Source: Pseudomonas sp. JAI120 (GTDB lineage Bacteria; Pseudomonadota; Gammaproteobacteria; Pseudomonadales; Pseudomonadaceae). From it: a stretch of DNA of 64,000 bases. The notes under the pieces are model-generated. The model ran no database searches, was not told the DNA's origin, and saw only the letters and a program-made list of their open reading frames with translations. This document shows, piece after piece, positions 24,601 through 34,080 of this stretch; within the stretch, counting starts at the first letter, position 1, and every line of letters starts with the position of its first letter. The position numbers were made by a program, and so were the translations under genes. The stretch lies in contig NZ_JACHCZ010000002.1 in the NCBI RefSeq assembly GCF_014207255.1, positions 1,142,059 to 1,206,058 of the forward strand, in the 5' to 3' direction.

Positions 24601-27042
24601 ATGCACTTCCCAGCACTCAATCCGACCCACGCCCGCAGCATTCTTGCGCTCGCCATCTGCCTGGCGTGCAGCACTGCGGTTGCCGTGGAACCGGCGGGCA
24701 AACCGGCCATTCGTGAAGCAGCAGATACCCGCAGCTTTGCCATCGCGCGTCAGTCGTTGGTCAATGCCTTGGATCAATTGAGTGTGCAGAGCGGGCTGCA
24801 AATTGCCTATGCGGCTGACCTGGCCCAAGGCGTCGAATCGCCTGGCGTCAGCGGCCGCATGACCGCCCTGGAGGCGCTGACCCGATTGCTCAAAGGCACG
24901 CCCCTGAGCTTCGAGCGCAACGGCCCTGACGCAGTCATGCTGACCCGCACCGAACAACCCGGCGCGGCCTTGCAACTGGGCACCACCACCGTCATCAGCA
25001 ACCAGTTGGGCACAGTCACCGAAGGCACCGGTTCCTACACCCCGGGCACCATCGCCACGGCCACGCGCCTGGTGCTGACCCCGCGCGAAACGCCGCAGTC
25101 CATCAGCGTCGTCACGCGCCAGCACATGGATGACTTTGCCCTCGACAGTGTCGACGACGTGATGCGCCATACCCCTGGCATTACCGTGTCGGCCTACGAC
25201 ACCGACCGTAGCAATTACTACTCGCGTGGTTTTTCGATCAACAATTTCCAGTACGACGGTATCCCCTCGGCCGTGCGCAACGTGGCCTATTCGGCGGGCA
25301 ACACCCTGAGCGACATGGCGATCTATGACCGGGTCGAAGTGCTCAAGGGCGCCTCCGGCCTGCTCAGCGGCGCCGGCTCCCTGGGCGGCACCATCAACCT
25401 GGTGCGCAAGAAACCTACGGCGGAATTTCTCGGCCACATCACCACGGCGGCGGGCACCTGGGATCACTACCGCACGGAAGTGGACGTCAGCGGCCCGCTG
25501 ACCGAAACCGGCAATGTGCGTGGGCGTGCCGTGGCGGCCTATCAGGACAACAAATCGTGGGTCGACCGCTACTCGAACAAAAGCTCGGTGTTCTACGGCA
25601 TTCTCGAATTCGACCTGTCACCCGACACCTTGCTCACCGTGGGCGCCGATTATCAGGACAGCAAACCCAAAGGCTCCACCTGGTCCGGCAGCTTCCCGCT
25701 GTTCAACTATGCCGGCGAGTTGAACAATGCCAAGCGCTCCTTCAGCAATGCCACTGACTGGAGCAGTTGGCAGCAATACACCCGCACGGTGTTCGCGAAC
25801 CTGGAGCACGACCTCGGCGACGGCTGGGTGACCAAACTGCAACTGGACCACAAGCTCAACGGCTACGACGCCCAGATGGGTGCGATCCAGTTCTACCAGC
25901 CGGCGGCGGACGGCACCGCAAATATCAACGCCCAGCGCTACAAGGGCGAAACCACCAGCGACTCGGCCGATCTGTATATCAGCGGCCCGTTCAATTTTCT
26001 CGGCCGTGAACATGACCTGGTGGTCGGTGGATCCATCAGCACCGCCCATTGGAAGGGCAAGGGTTATTGGGACGAAACCTTCCCCACCGCCAACCTGGTC
26101 GACTACTTCAACTGGCATGGCAACCTGGCCAAGCCCGACTGGGGCGTGGCCTCCCAAGTCACCGACGACACCATTCGCCAGACCGGCATGTACGTCACCA
26201 CCCGCTGGAACCTCACCGACGACCTGAAACTGTTGCTCGGCGGGCGCGTGGTCGACTACACCCTGACCGGCAGCACCGACACCTACCGTGAAACCGGACG
26301 CTTCATTCCCTATGCCGGGGCCATCTATGACCTCACGGACAACCTGTCGGCCTATGTCAGCTACACCGATGTCTTCATGCCCCAGGAAAGCTACAACCTC
26401 GACCGTAACCGCAAGCTGATTGACCCGGACGAAGGCGAGAACTATGAAGTGGGCCTCAAGGGTGAGTTCCTCGATGGGCGCCTTAACGCCAGTCTGGCGT
26501 ACTTCGAGGTGAAGGAAAGCAACCGCTCCCTGCCCGACGATGCGTACAACAACCAGACGCCGACACCGCCCAACTTTGCCTTCAAGGGCACCGATGCGAC
26601 AACCAAAGGCTATGAACTGGAACTGTCCGGCGAAATCGCCCCCGGCTGGCAGTTGCAGGGTGGCTACACCCACAAAGTGGTGCGCGACGATGCCGGCAAA
26701 AAAGTCTCGACCTTTGAGCCCGAGGATCAGGTGAGCATGTTCACGATCTACAAGCTCAAGGGCGAGCTGGACAAAGTCAGCGTCGGCGGTGGCCTGCGCT
26801 GGCAGAACACGGTGTGGCAGGACATCTACAACAGCCCCAGGAATACGACCGAGAAATTTTCCCAGGAGGCCTACTGGGTGGTGGACTTGATGACGCGCTA
26901 CCAATTCACGAAAAACCTGTCGACCACGCTGAACCTCAATAACGTGTTCGATAAGCCCTATTACACCAACGTGGGCTTCTACAACTCCGCCATCTACGGC
27001 GCACCGCGTCACTTCATGCTGACCACGCGCTGGGACTTCTGA
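24601..27042 (+). CDS. TonB-dependent siderophore receptor with signalling domain
   Basis: An 813-aa outer-membrane receptor of the FpvA/FoxA type. Signal peptide ends near residue 29 (ACSTAVAVEP); an STN signalling domain covers about 45-115 (FAIARQSLVNALDQLSVQSGLQIAY), then a plug (TPRETPQSISVVTRQHMDD... GTINLVRKKP) and a 22-strand barrel ending in RHFMLTTRWDF with terminal Phe. The STN domain and the fecI-fecR pair show it senses its ligand. The cognate siderophore cannot be read from the sequence. Confidence 0.94.
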   Translation: MHFPALNPTHARSILALAICLACSTAVAVEPAGKPAIREAADTRSFAIARQSLVNALDQLSVQSGLQIAYAADLAQGVESPGVSGRMTALEALTRLLKGTPLSFERNGPDAVMLTRTEQPGAALQLGTTTVISNQLGTVTEGTGSYTPGTIATATRLVLTPRETPQSISVVTRQHMDDFALDSVDDVMRHTPGITVSAYDTDRSNYYSRGFSINNFQYDGIPSAVRNVAYSAGNTLSDMAIYDRVEVLKGASGLLSGAGSLGGTINLVRKKPTAEFLGHITTAAGTWDHYRTEVDVSGPLTETGNVRGRAVAAYQDNKSWVDRYSNKSSVFYGILEFDLSPDTLLTVGADYQDSKPKGSTWSGSFPLFNYAGELNNAKRSFSNATDWSSWQQYTRTVFANLEHDLGDGWVTKLQLDHKLNGYDAQMGAIQFYQPAADGTANINAQRYKGETTSDSADLYISGPFNFLGREHDLVVGGSISTAHWKGKGYWDETFPTANLVDYFNWHGNLAKPDWGVASQVTDDTIRQTGMYVTTRWNLTDDLKLLLGGRVVDYTLTGSTDTYRETGRFIPYAGAIYDLTDNLSAYVSYTDVFMPQESYNLDRNRKLIDPDEGENYEVGLKGEFLDGRLNASLAYFEVKESNRSLPDDAYNNQTPTPPNFAFKGTDATTKGYELELSGEIAPGWQLQGGYTHKVVRDDAGKKVSTFEPEDQVSMFTIYKLKGELDKVSVGGGLRWQNTVWQDIYNSPRNTTEKFSQEAYWVVDLMTRYQFTKNLSTTLNLNNVFDKPYYTNVGFYNSAIYGAPRHFMLTTRWDF

Positions 27043-27055
27043 CTGCCTGAGCCAC

Positions 27056-27083
27056 ACGGCCTATCACGAGGTAGGCCGTTTTT
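27056..27083 (+). terminator. Terminator after the siderophore receptor
   Basis: ACGGCCTATC (27056-27065), loop ACGA, GGTAGGCCGT (27070-27079) and a run of five T. It lies 14 bases past the receptor stop. Confidence 0.85.
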
Positions 27084-27141
27084 GACGCCCTCCCTTGCCA
27101 CTGTTAGTGTCCAGCCTTCCCCATACACGGAGTGCTTCACG

Positions 27142-27921
27142 GTGAAACTGGACATCTACCAAGTCGACGCCTTCAGCCAACATGCCTTCGGCGGCAACCC
27201 TGCCGCGGTGTGCCCGCTCACCGAGTGGCTGCCCGATGAGCAACTGCAGCATATCGCCGCCGAAAACAACCTCTCCGAAACCGCCTACTTCGTGCCCCGC
27301 GATGGGTTCTATGAGTTGCGCTGGTTTACCCCGCAAGTCGAAGTCGACCTGTGTGGCCATGCCACGCTGGCGACGGCCTGGGTGTTGACTCACGTGCTGG
27401 CAGACGCACCGCAGGTGCTGCGCTTTGCCACCCGCAGCGGCGAGCTTCGGGTAACGTGCAATGGCGATGAGCTGGCGATGGATTTTCCTGCCCGGCAACC
27501 ACAACGCTGCGAACCGCCTGCCGGAATGTTGAGTGCCCTGGGGATCGAGAGCGCCGACGTGTTCGGCACCGATGACTACATCGTGCTGGTGGACGACGAA
27601 GCCCAGGTCGCAGCGCTGACACCTGACTTTGCGCGGCTCAAGGGCCTGCCCAAGCGCGGGATTGCAGTCACCGCCAAGAGCACCCGGTTTGATTTCATTT
27701 CGCGCTGGTTCGGGCCGAATGTGGGGGTCGATGAAGACCCGGTCACCGGTTCGGCGCATACCTCGCTGGCACCGTTCTGGGCCGAGCGCCTGGGCAAATC
27801 GCACTTGACGGCCGAACAAGGGGGCCAGCGCAAGGGCCAGTTGCACTGCGAGCTGCAGGGCGACCGCGTGATTATTTCCGGCAAGGCAGTGTTGTACATG
27901 CAAGGCACGATTTACCTGTAA
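27142..27921 (+). CDS. PhzF-family isomerase/epimerase-like protein
   Basis: A 259-aa protein with the two-barrel PhzF pattern: IYQVDAFSQHAFGGNPAAVCPL at the start, catalytic-type Glu46 in NNLSETAYF, GHATLATAWV, and DPVTGSAHTSLAPFW. The start is GTG at 27142 with ACGGAG upstream; 20 codons of frame before it have no support. There are no phz genes nearby, so this is a housekeeping-type homolog of unknown substrate, not evidence for phenazine synthesis. Confidence 0.88.
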   Translation: MKLDIYQVDAFSQHAFGGNPAAVCPLTEWLPDEQLQHIAAENNLSETAYFVPRDGFYELRWFTPQVEVDLCGHATLATAWVLTHVLADAPQVLRFATRSGELRVTCNGDELAMDFPARQPQRCEPPAGMLSALGIESADVFGTDDYIVLVDDEAQVAALTPDFARLKGLPKRGIAVTAKSTRFDFISRWFGPNVGVDEDPVTGSAHTSLAPFWAERLGKSHLTAEQGGQRKGQLHCELQGDRVIISGKAVLYMQGTIYL

Positions 27922-27957
27922 ACCGCAGCGCCCCCAGGACAACAGATCATTCGCAAA

Positions 27958-29787
27958 ATGAACGGAGTTCAGCACGTGTTTTCGATTTCCCTCCGCCAAC
28001 TGTCGCTCATGGCGGCAGCCCTGAGCCTGGCTGCCTGCCACACGCCGGTCAACGAACAGCCACCGGCACCGGAGTTGGGCTCGGGCTATCGCACCGACCT
28101 CAGCACCCGCCATGCCGAGCGCCATATGGCCGCCGCCGCCAACCCGCTGGCGGCCGAGGCCGGACGCGAGATGTTGCGCCAGGGCGGGTCGGCAATTGAC
28201 GCTGCCATTGCGATGCAGGCGGTGTTGACCCTGGTGGAACCACAATCTTCCGGCATTGGCGGTGGTGCGTTCATCATGTTGTGGGATGGGAAAAACGTGC
28301 ACGCCTATGACGGCCGCGAAACGGCGCCGGCGGGGGCGACCGAGCGGTTGTTCCTGAACACCGACGGCACGCCGATGGCCTTCACCGACGCGCAGATCGG
28401 CGGGCGCTCGGTGGGCACGCCAGGGGTGCTGCGGGCCCTGGAAATGGCCCATAAGAAGACCGGCCGCCTGCAATGGGCCAAGCTGTTCGAGCCAGCGATT
28501 CGTTTGTCGGAGCAGGGCTTCGCGATTTCACCGCGCTTGCACAGCCTGATCGCCGCTGACCGCTTTATCCCGCAATCGCCGGAGATGGCAGCCTACTTTC
28601 TGAATGCCGATGGCACGCCAAAAGCCGCCGGTACACGGCTGAAAAACCCGGCGCTGGCCGCTGTGTTCAAACGCATTGCCAAGGAAGGACCGGACGCCCT
28701 GTACCACGGGCCGATTGCCGATGAAATTGCGCGCAAGGTGCAGGGCAACCGCAATGCGGGCAGCCTGACTCAAGCGGATCTCAAGGGCTACGTCGCCAAG
28801 GAACGCGCGCCGCTGTGCACCGATTACAAGCGCTGGAGAGTCTGTGGCATGCCGCCGCCGTCCTCAGGCGGGATTGCGGTCGCGCAGATGCTCGGCACAT
28901 TGCAGGCCCTGGAAGCCCGCGACCCAAGCCTGGCCATCGCGCCGATGACACCGATAAAAAGCGCCTCGCCTGCCGGGCTTGAACCCACGCCCGAGGCCGT
29001 GCACCTGCTCGCCGAAGCCGGTCGCCTGGCCTTTGCCGACCGCGCGCTGTACGTGGCCGATGCGGACTTCACACCGGTGCCGGTGGCCGGCCTCGTGGCC
29101 CCGAACTACCTGGCACAGCGTGCCACGCTGATCGGCGAGCGCAGCATGGGCATCGCCAAGCCAGGCCGACCGGCCGGTATTCAAGTCGCGTACGCACCGG
29201 ACCGTTCGCCGCTGCGAATCTCCACCTCACAAGTGGTCGCCGTAGATGACCTGGGCGGCGCCGTGTCGATGACCACCACGGTGGAAGCCGCGTTTGGCGC
29301 CCATGTGATGGTCCAGGGCTTCTTGCTCAATAACCAGATGACCGACTTCTCATTCATCCCCGAAGAAAACGGCCAGCCGGTAGCCAACCGCGTGCAACCT
29401 GGCAAACGCCCGCGCTCGGCCATGGCGCCGACCCTGGTGTTCGACCGCAAGAGCGGTGAGTTGCTGGCCGCGGTCGGTTCGCCGGGCGGCTCGCAAATCA
29501 TCGAGTACGTGAGCAAATCCCTGGTGGCGATGCTCGACTGGAACCTCGACCCGCAAGCCGCCATCGGCCTGCCCAATTTCGGCAGCCGCAATGGGGCTAC
29601 CGAGCTGGAAGCGGGCTTGTTCAGCCCAGGCCTGAAGCAGGCGTTGAAGGACAAGGGCCATGAGCTGAGCGAGATCGACATGACCAGCGGTATCCAGGCC
29701 ATCGTGCTCAAGCGGGACGCCCAGGGCAAGGTGTCGCTGAGCGGCGGCGCCGACCCTCGGCGCGAAGGCGAAGCGCTCGGCGACTGA
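27958..29787 (+). CDS. ggt: Gamma-glutamyltransferase, lipoprotein form
   Basis: A 609-aa periplasmic enzyme that cleaves or transfers the gamma-glutamyl group of glutathione. It carries a lipobox LAAC near residues 24-27. The N-terminal part has QGGSAIDAAIAMQAVL and PQSSGIGGGAFIM. The self-cleavage nucleophile is probably Thr423 in ISTSQVVAVDD, aligned with Thr391 of the E. coli enzyme. LLNNQMTDFSF lies in the small subunit. GTG at 27976 is a possible alternative start. Confidence 0.94.
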   Translation: MNGVQHVFSISLRQLSLMAAALSLAACHTPVNEQPPAPELGSGYRTDLSTRHAERHMAAAANPLAAEAGREMLRQGGSAIDAAIAMQAVLTLVEPQSSGIGGGAFIMLWDGKNVHAYDGRETAPAGATERLFLNTDGTPMAFTDAQIGGRSVGTPGVLRALEMAHKKTGRLQWAKLFEPAIRLSEQGFAISPRLHSLIAADRFIPQSPEMAAYFLNADGTPKAAGTRLKNPALAAVFKRIAKEGPDALYHGPIADEIARKVQGNRNAGSLTQADLKGYVAKERAPLCTDYKRWRVCGMPPPSSGGIAVAQMLGTLQALEARDPSLAIAPMTPIKSASPAGLEPTPEAVHLLAEAGRLAFADRALYVADADFTPVPVAGLVAPNYLAQRATLIGERSMGIAKPGRPAGIQVAYAPDRSPLRISTSQVVAVDDLGGAVSMTTTVEAAFGAHVMVQGFLLNNQMTDFSFIPEENGQPVANRVQPGKRPRSAMAPTLVFDRKSGELLAAVGSPGGSQIIEYVSKSLVAMLDWNLDPQAAIGLPNFGSRNGATELEAGLFSPGLKQALKDKGHELSEIDMTSGIQAIVLKRDAQGKVSLSGGADPRREGEALGD

Positions 29788-29810
29788 CTTTATTGAACGG
29801 AGGTAAGCCC

Positions 29811-30533
29811 TTGCATCAGGCTGAAAATCTCGCTGCCATCCCTGGCGTCGACCACGGTTTCTGTTCGATCGATGACCCGCTGCGCCCGGATGAGGTGTTC
29901 ATCTGCAAGCAAGTGCACAGCGCCTCGGTGATTGAATGGCAGGCGGGCCAGGTGGCCAATACGATCGAGGCCGATGGTGTGTTGACGCACCACGCTCACC
30001 CGATCGCGGTGATCACCGCAGATTGCCTGCCCATTCTGTTCGCGTCGAAAACGGGCGAACGGGTGGCCGCAGTCCATGGCGGCTGGAAGGGGCTGCAACG
30101 CGGGATTATCGCCAACGTCATGCAGCGCTTTGCCGCCGAAGGGATTGCAGCCGACCAACTGCAAGTAGCTATCGGCCCATCGATCAAGCCGTGCTGTTAT
30201 GAAGTGAGCGAAGGCTTTATCGCCGACTTCCAGAGTGACCAAGGGCACCTGTGGCAACACGCCCAGGCACCGTGGAGCTTCGTGCAACCAGCACCGCTGC
30301 AATCCCCGCAGATGGCCCCGCCCCATGCACGGCAAGCAGGCAGTGCGTGGTTTGATTTGAGCGGGTATGGGTTGTTGCTGCTGCAAGCGGCGGGCGTCAA
30401 GCGTGAGCAGATCGAAGTGAGCGAGGTGTGCACCTACTGCACGTCGCCGACGTTTGCCAGCTACCGCAGAAGGACGCATCAGCCGGAGGAAGCGAAGACG
30501 TTGATTTATTCGTGGATTGCTCGTACAGACTGA
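29811..30533 (+). CDS. PgeF/YfiH-family protein (multicopper-laccase-like domain)
   Basis: A 240-aa member of the family known as peptidoglycan editing factor PgeF or polyphenol oxidase. Zinc-site motifs are visible: KQVHSASV, DCLPILF, VHGGWKGLQRG, GPSIKPCCYEV and CTYCTSP. It starts with TTG at 29811: GGAGGT at 29799-29804 fits it perfectly, and no ATG is near. It follows ggt by 23 bases, so the two are probably cotranscribed. Confidence 0.87.
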   Translation: MHQAENLAAIPGVDHGFCSIDDPLRPDEVFICKQVHSASVIEWQAGQVANTIEADGVLTHHAHPIAVITADCLPILFASKTGERVAAVHGGWKGLQRGIIANVMQRFAAEGIAADQLQVAIGPSIKPCCYEVSEGFIADFQSDQGHLWQHAQAPWSFVQPAPLQSPQMAPPHARQAGSAWFDLSGYGLLLLQAAGVKREQIEVSEVCTYCTSPTFASYRRRTHQPEEAKTLIYSWIARTD

Positions 30534-30701
30534 CACGAGAAGGCCTACAACACTCTTTCTCAAATCCTCTACATGTCTTCAGATCGCAAAATGCCATGTC
30601 ATTTTTTGCGATAAACCCCCTCTTGAGCGGCGCCTTTTCACCTGCGATTTTCTGGCCCGCACTTTCTTGCCAGGGGCTACGTCAAAGACGTAGAATTTCT
30701 C

Positions 30702-31022
30702 GTGTTAACGATCATAGAATCTCCATTGTTCAGCAAACTATGGCCTGACTATTGGAGCGAAGATGAAAAGGGTATTTTCATGGCGTTTCTTGCCAGCCAT
30801 CCCGATGCCGGGAATGTTATTCCTGGCTCGGGCGGTTGCCGAAAAGTACGCTGGTGCTTGGAGGGTCAGGGCAAAAGGGGGGCAGTGCGAGTCATCTACA
30901 CCACTCAATTGGCTTGCGGAGCAATAGTAGCCCTACTGATTTACGGCAAGGGCGCTACGGAGAATATTCCAGCGCACATCCTGTACAAAATTGCGAAGGA
31001 GATGAACCATGCCACTCACTGA
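30702..31022 (+). CDS. higB: HigB/RelE-family toxin
   Basis: A 106-aa protein, start GTG at 30702, of the HigB-type mRNA interferase group: FLASHPDAGNVIPGSGGCRKVRW and RGAVRVIYTTQLACGAIVALLIYGKGATENI match the RelE/HigB2 fold. It overlaps the following antitoxin gene by 14 bases in toxin-first order, the rule for higBA. Confidence 0.88.
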   Translation: MLTIIESPLFSKLWPDYWSEDEKGIFMAFLASHPDAGNVIPGSGGCRKVRWCLEGQGKRGAVRVIYTTQLACGAIVALLIYGKGATENIPAHILYKIAKEMNHATH

Positions 31023-31323
31023 TAAACAACTGAAGGAACGTGACGCCAAACGCAATATCGGCGAAGAATTACTGAGCGCTATTCAGGATGTTAAAGCAGG
31101 ACGCTACGGCGCCGTGCAGCAGATCGAAATCACTCAAGCTGCCGAAGCAAGAAGCAAGACAGGACTGTCGCAACACAAATTTGCCGAGCTTTTGGGGGTT
31201 TCGGTAAGAACCCTTCAAGAGTGGGAACAGGGGCGTCGTTCCCCCTCCGGCGCAGCACGCTCACTGCTGCATATTGCGGCCATAAGACCAGACGTTTTTC
31301 GGGAAGTCCTCAGTAACGCCTGA
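31009..31323 (+). CDS. higA: HigA-type antitoxin with Xre/Cro HTH
   Basis: A 104-aa protein whose C-terminal half is an HTH of the Xre type (TGLSQHKFAELLGVSVRTLQEWEQGRR). The N-terminal half (IGEELLSAIQDVKAGRYG) contacts the toxin in this family. Such proteins also repress their own operon. Confidence 0.92.
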   Translation: MPLTDKQLKERDAKRNIGEELLSAIQDVKAGRYGAVQQIEITQAAEARSKTGLSQHKFAELLGVSVRTLQEWEQGRRSPSGAARSLLHIAAIRPDVFREVLSNA

Positions 31324-31334
31324 TGGCGTTACTG
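31311..31334 (+). terminator. Perfect hairpin over the higA stop codon
   Basis: CAGTAACGCC, loop TGAT, GGCGTTACTG: a 10-bp perfect stem whose loop contains the higA TGA. No T-run follows. It lies between convergent higA and ddlA and may terminate transcription or protect the mRNA end. Confidence 0.5.
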
Positions 31335-31349
31335 GCCACTCCCTGAGGA

Positions 31350-32444
31350 TCAACGGCTGATCTTCAACCCCTTACGCCCCGCATGCCGCTCCAGCGCCAG
31401 CTCGATCAATCGGCTCACCAACTCGCTGTAGCTCATGCCCGCTGCCTGCCACAGCTTGGGGTACATGCTGATGCGAGTGAAGCCGGGCAGTGAGTTAATT
31501 TCGTTGATCAGCACTTCGCCATCGTCGGTCAGGAATACATCGACCCGCGCCAACCCCGCGCAACCCAGCACGTCAAACGCCTCGAGGGCCAAGCGGCGAA
31601 TCCGCTCACTGGCTTCATGGCTGATATCAGCCGGCACCACCACCTGGGCCGCCTGCCCGTCGATGTATTTGCTGTCGTAGGAGTAGAAACCGCTGCTCAC
31701 CACAATCTCGCCGCAGCCGCTGGCGACCGGGTTTTCGTTACCCAGCACAGCGCATTCTATTTCGCGGCCGCGCACGGCCGATTCCACCAGCACCTTTTGA
31801 TCAAAACCCAGGGCCAGTTCAACCGCGGCGTGGTACTCAGCCTCGTTGCCCACCTTGCTCACACCCACCGAAGAACCCTGGTTGGCCGGTTTGACGAACA
31901 TTGGCAGGCCGAGTTTATTCACCGCAGTGTCAAAGGAAGTACGCGCGACGTTGCTGCGGGTCAGGGTGATGAACGGCGTCACGGCAATGCCGGCGTCGCG
32001 CAGCAGACGTTTGCTGATGTCCTTGTCCATGCACACCGCCGAGCCGAGCACGTCGGAGCCGACGAAAGGCAGGTCAGCCATGCGCAGCAGGCCTTGCAGG
32101 CAGCCGTCTTCGCCGAGGGTGCCGTGGACGATGGGGAAGATCACGTCGATGTGTGCCAGCAGGCCGTTGCCGGAGGTTTCCACCACCTGCTGGCTGGCCT
32201 TGCCGGGCACCACCGCCAGTTCACGGTTGGATTGGTTAAGGGCGATGAGTGCCGGGTTTTCCTGGTTGATCAGGAAGTTCGAGGTGTCGTTGAGGTGCCA
32301 GTGGCCGGCCTTGTCGATGCCGATCAGGACTGGCTCGAAGCGTGTGCGGTCGAGTGCATCGACAATATTGCGCGCCGACTGCAACGAGACTTCGTGCTCG
32401 GCCGAACGACCACCAAAAATAATCCCCACCCGCACCTTGCTCAT
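31350..32444 (-). CDS. ddlA: D-alanine--D-alanine ligase A
   Basis: A 364-aa ATP-grasp ligase joining two D-Ala for peptidoglycan. Landmarks: IIFGGRSAEHEVSLQSARNI, VIFPIVHGTLGEDGCLQGLLR, FVKPANQGSSVGVSKV, and EINSLPGFTRISMYPKLW. Length and the longer insert (YSYDSKYIDGQAAQVVVPADI) fit DdlA rather than the shorter DdlB of the mur cluster, so it is the second, unlinked ligase. Confidence 0.96.
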   Translation of the reverse strand: MSKVRVGIIFGGRSAEHEVSLQSARNIVDALDRTRFEPVLIGIDKAGHWHLNDTSNFLINQENPALIALNQSNRELAVVPGKASQQVVETSGNGLLAHIDVIFPIVHGTLGEDGCLQGLLRMADLPFVGSDVLGSAVCMDKDISKRLLRDAGIAVTPFITLTRSNVARTSFDTAVNKLGLPMFVKPANQGSSVGVSKVGNEAEYHAAVELALGFDQKVLVESAVRGREIECAVLGNENPVASGCGEIVVSSGFYSYDSKYIDGQAAQVVVPADISHEASERIRRLALEAFDVLGCAGLARVDVFLTDDGEVLINEINSLPGFTRISMYPKLWQAAGMSYSELVSRLIELALERHAGRKGLKISR

Positions 32445-32488
32445 GACTCGGCCTCACTGTCGAAAGTAAGGCTTCTTACCACGGACGG

Positions 32489-33127
32489 TCAGCGATTCGC
32501 TACCAGGTGTGCGCCGAACAACACGTAGCAACCGCCGGCAAAACGGTCGAGCCATTTGCGCGAGCGGCTGTAGAGGTTGGCCATGTGCGCACTGGAAAAC
32601 ACCAGGGCCACGCAGGAATACCAGCTGAACGACAGGGTGGCCATGGTGATCACCGCCAGGGTCAGCAGCATCGGCGACGGCGACGGCGGCATGGTGGAGG
32701 CGAAGATGGTGGCGACGAACAACGCGGCCTTGGGGTTGGACAGGTTGCCCAACAACCCCAGGCGCCAGGCGGAAAACAACGAGCGGCGCGCTTCCTCCGG
32801 CAACAGGCTCTGGCCCATGGCTGGCGCCGAGCGTTTGAACAGTTTCAGCCCCAGGTAAATCAGGTAGCAGCCGCCGATGATCTTGAACGCCAGGTACAAC
32901 ATGGGGGCGGCGGTAAACAGCGACTTGATGCCCAGGCCACCCGCCAGCCCCCACATGATCGTGCCAGTGGACACGCCCGCCGAAGCCACCACGCCATGGC
33001 GGCGCGAACAACTGGCAGCCAACTGTGCCGTGTTGAAGAAGTTGGGCCCGGGCGTCACCACCGCCACTGTCCACAGCAGGGCCAGCGAGACCAGGGGAGC
33101 CACGTAGGCGGGGTTGATAAATTCCAT
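32489..33127 (-). CDS. LysE/RhtB-family amino-acid exporter
   Basis: A 212-aa, six-helix exporter with the family start LLWTVAVVTPGPNFFNTAQL and GVVASAGVSTGTIMWGLAGGLG. It is divergent from an AraC regulator 137 bases away, which probably controls it. The transported amino acid or analogue is unknown. Confidence 0.9.
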   Translation of the reverse strand: MEFINPAYVAPLVSLALLWTVAVVTPGPNFFNTAQLAASCSRRHGVVASAGVSTGTIMWGLAGGLGIKSLFTAAPMLYLAFKIIGGCYLIYLGLKLFKRSAPAMGQSLLPEEARRSLFSAWRLGLLGNLSNPKAALFVATIFASTMPPSPSPMLLTLAVITMATLSFSWYSCVALVFSSAHMANLYSRSRKWLDRFAGGCYVLFGAHLVANR

Positions 33128-33264
33128 TGGGCAGCTCCATCAGCGCAGGGCACGAGCAAGGAGCATAGACCTCGCCCACCGCCCGCACAATCGTACAAGA
33201 CCCCGGCAGACAAGGGTTGCAGACTGGGTTAACGTATTTCCACCTCTCCTTGTGACAAGCCGCC

Positions 33265-34074
33265 ATGGGCAAACCGACCCGCAACTTCGACTGGCTGCAC
33301 CGTGCCCCGCATGCCAGCGGCCTGGACCGTATCGAGGCGTACTTTGCAGGCTTTGCCTTCGACCCGCATCGCCATGACACCTACGCCATCGGGCGTACCT
33401 TGTCTGGCGTGCAGAGTTTTCACTATCGCGGCGACATGATCCACAGCCTGCCCGGCACGACCATGGTGCTTCATCCCGATGAAACCCACGACGGCCACGC
33501 CGGCAGTGACGAGGGTTTCAAATACCGGATGATTTACGTGGAGCCGTCGCTGATCCAGCAGATCCTCGGCGGTAAGCCGTTGCCGTTTATCCCCAGTGGT
33601 TTGTCCACTGACCCCAGGCTGTTCCGCGCCAGCGAAGTGCTGCTGCAGAACCTCGATCATCCGATTGACCCGTTGCAGGAACAGGACGCGATGTTCGACC
33701 TGGCCCACGCGCTGAGCAACGCCGCTGGCGCCCTCGTCAGCCGCAAGGCGTTCGATTACGTCGCCGCCGAACGCGCCCGGGAGTTTATCCACAGCGCCCT
33801 GGGCCGCAGCATCACCCTGGATGAAATCGCCGACCACGCCGGCCGCGACCGCTGGGCATTGTCGCGGGATTTTCGCGTGCTGTTCGGCACCAGCCCCTAC
33901 CGCTACCTGACGATGCGTCGGCTGGACCTGGTGCGCAGTCTGCTCGCGCAGGGACAGTCGCTGGTGGACGCCGCGCTGATCGCCGGCTTCACCGACCAGA
34001 GTCATATGACCCGGCAATTTCGCAGCACCTACGGTATGCCGCCGTCGCGTTGGGTGAAGATGCTCGGGCGCTGA
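33265..34074 (+). CDS. AraC-family transcriptional regulator
   Basis: A 269-aa regulator: N-terminal cupin-type sensor (FDPHRHDTYAIGRTLSGVQSF, LHPDETHDG) and C-terminal double HTH (LDEIADHAGRDRWALSRDFRVLFGTSPYRYL... LVDAALIAGFTDQSHMTRQFRSTYGMPPSRW). Divergent to the LysE-type gene, which is its likely target. Confidence 0.92.
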   Translation: MGKPTRNFDWLHRAPHASGLDRIEAYFAGFAFDPHRHDTYAIGRTLSGVQSFHYRGDMIHSLPGTTMVLHPDETHDGHAGSDEGFKYRMIYVEPSLIQQILGGKPLPFIPSGLSTDPRLFRASEVLLQNLDHPIDPLQEQDAMFDLAHALSNAAGALVSRKAFDYVAAERAREFIHSALGRSITLDEIADHAGRDRWALSRDFRVLFGTSPYRYLTMRRLDLVRSLLAQGQSLVDAALIAGFTDQSHMTRQFRSTYGMPPSRWVKMLGR

Positions 34075-34080
34075 GTACGC

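Noticed and set aside
25618..27057. A 479-codon minus-strand frame inside the TonB receptor gene
   Set aside because: Val/Gly-rich antisense shadow; the receptor reading has signal peptide, STN, plug and barrel.
27142..27921. Phenazine biosynthesis from the PhzF-like gene
   Set aside because: No other phz genes are present; PhzF-family homologs of unrelated function are widespread.
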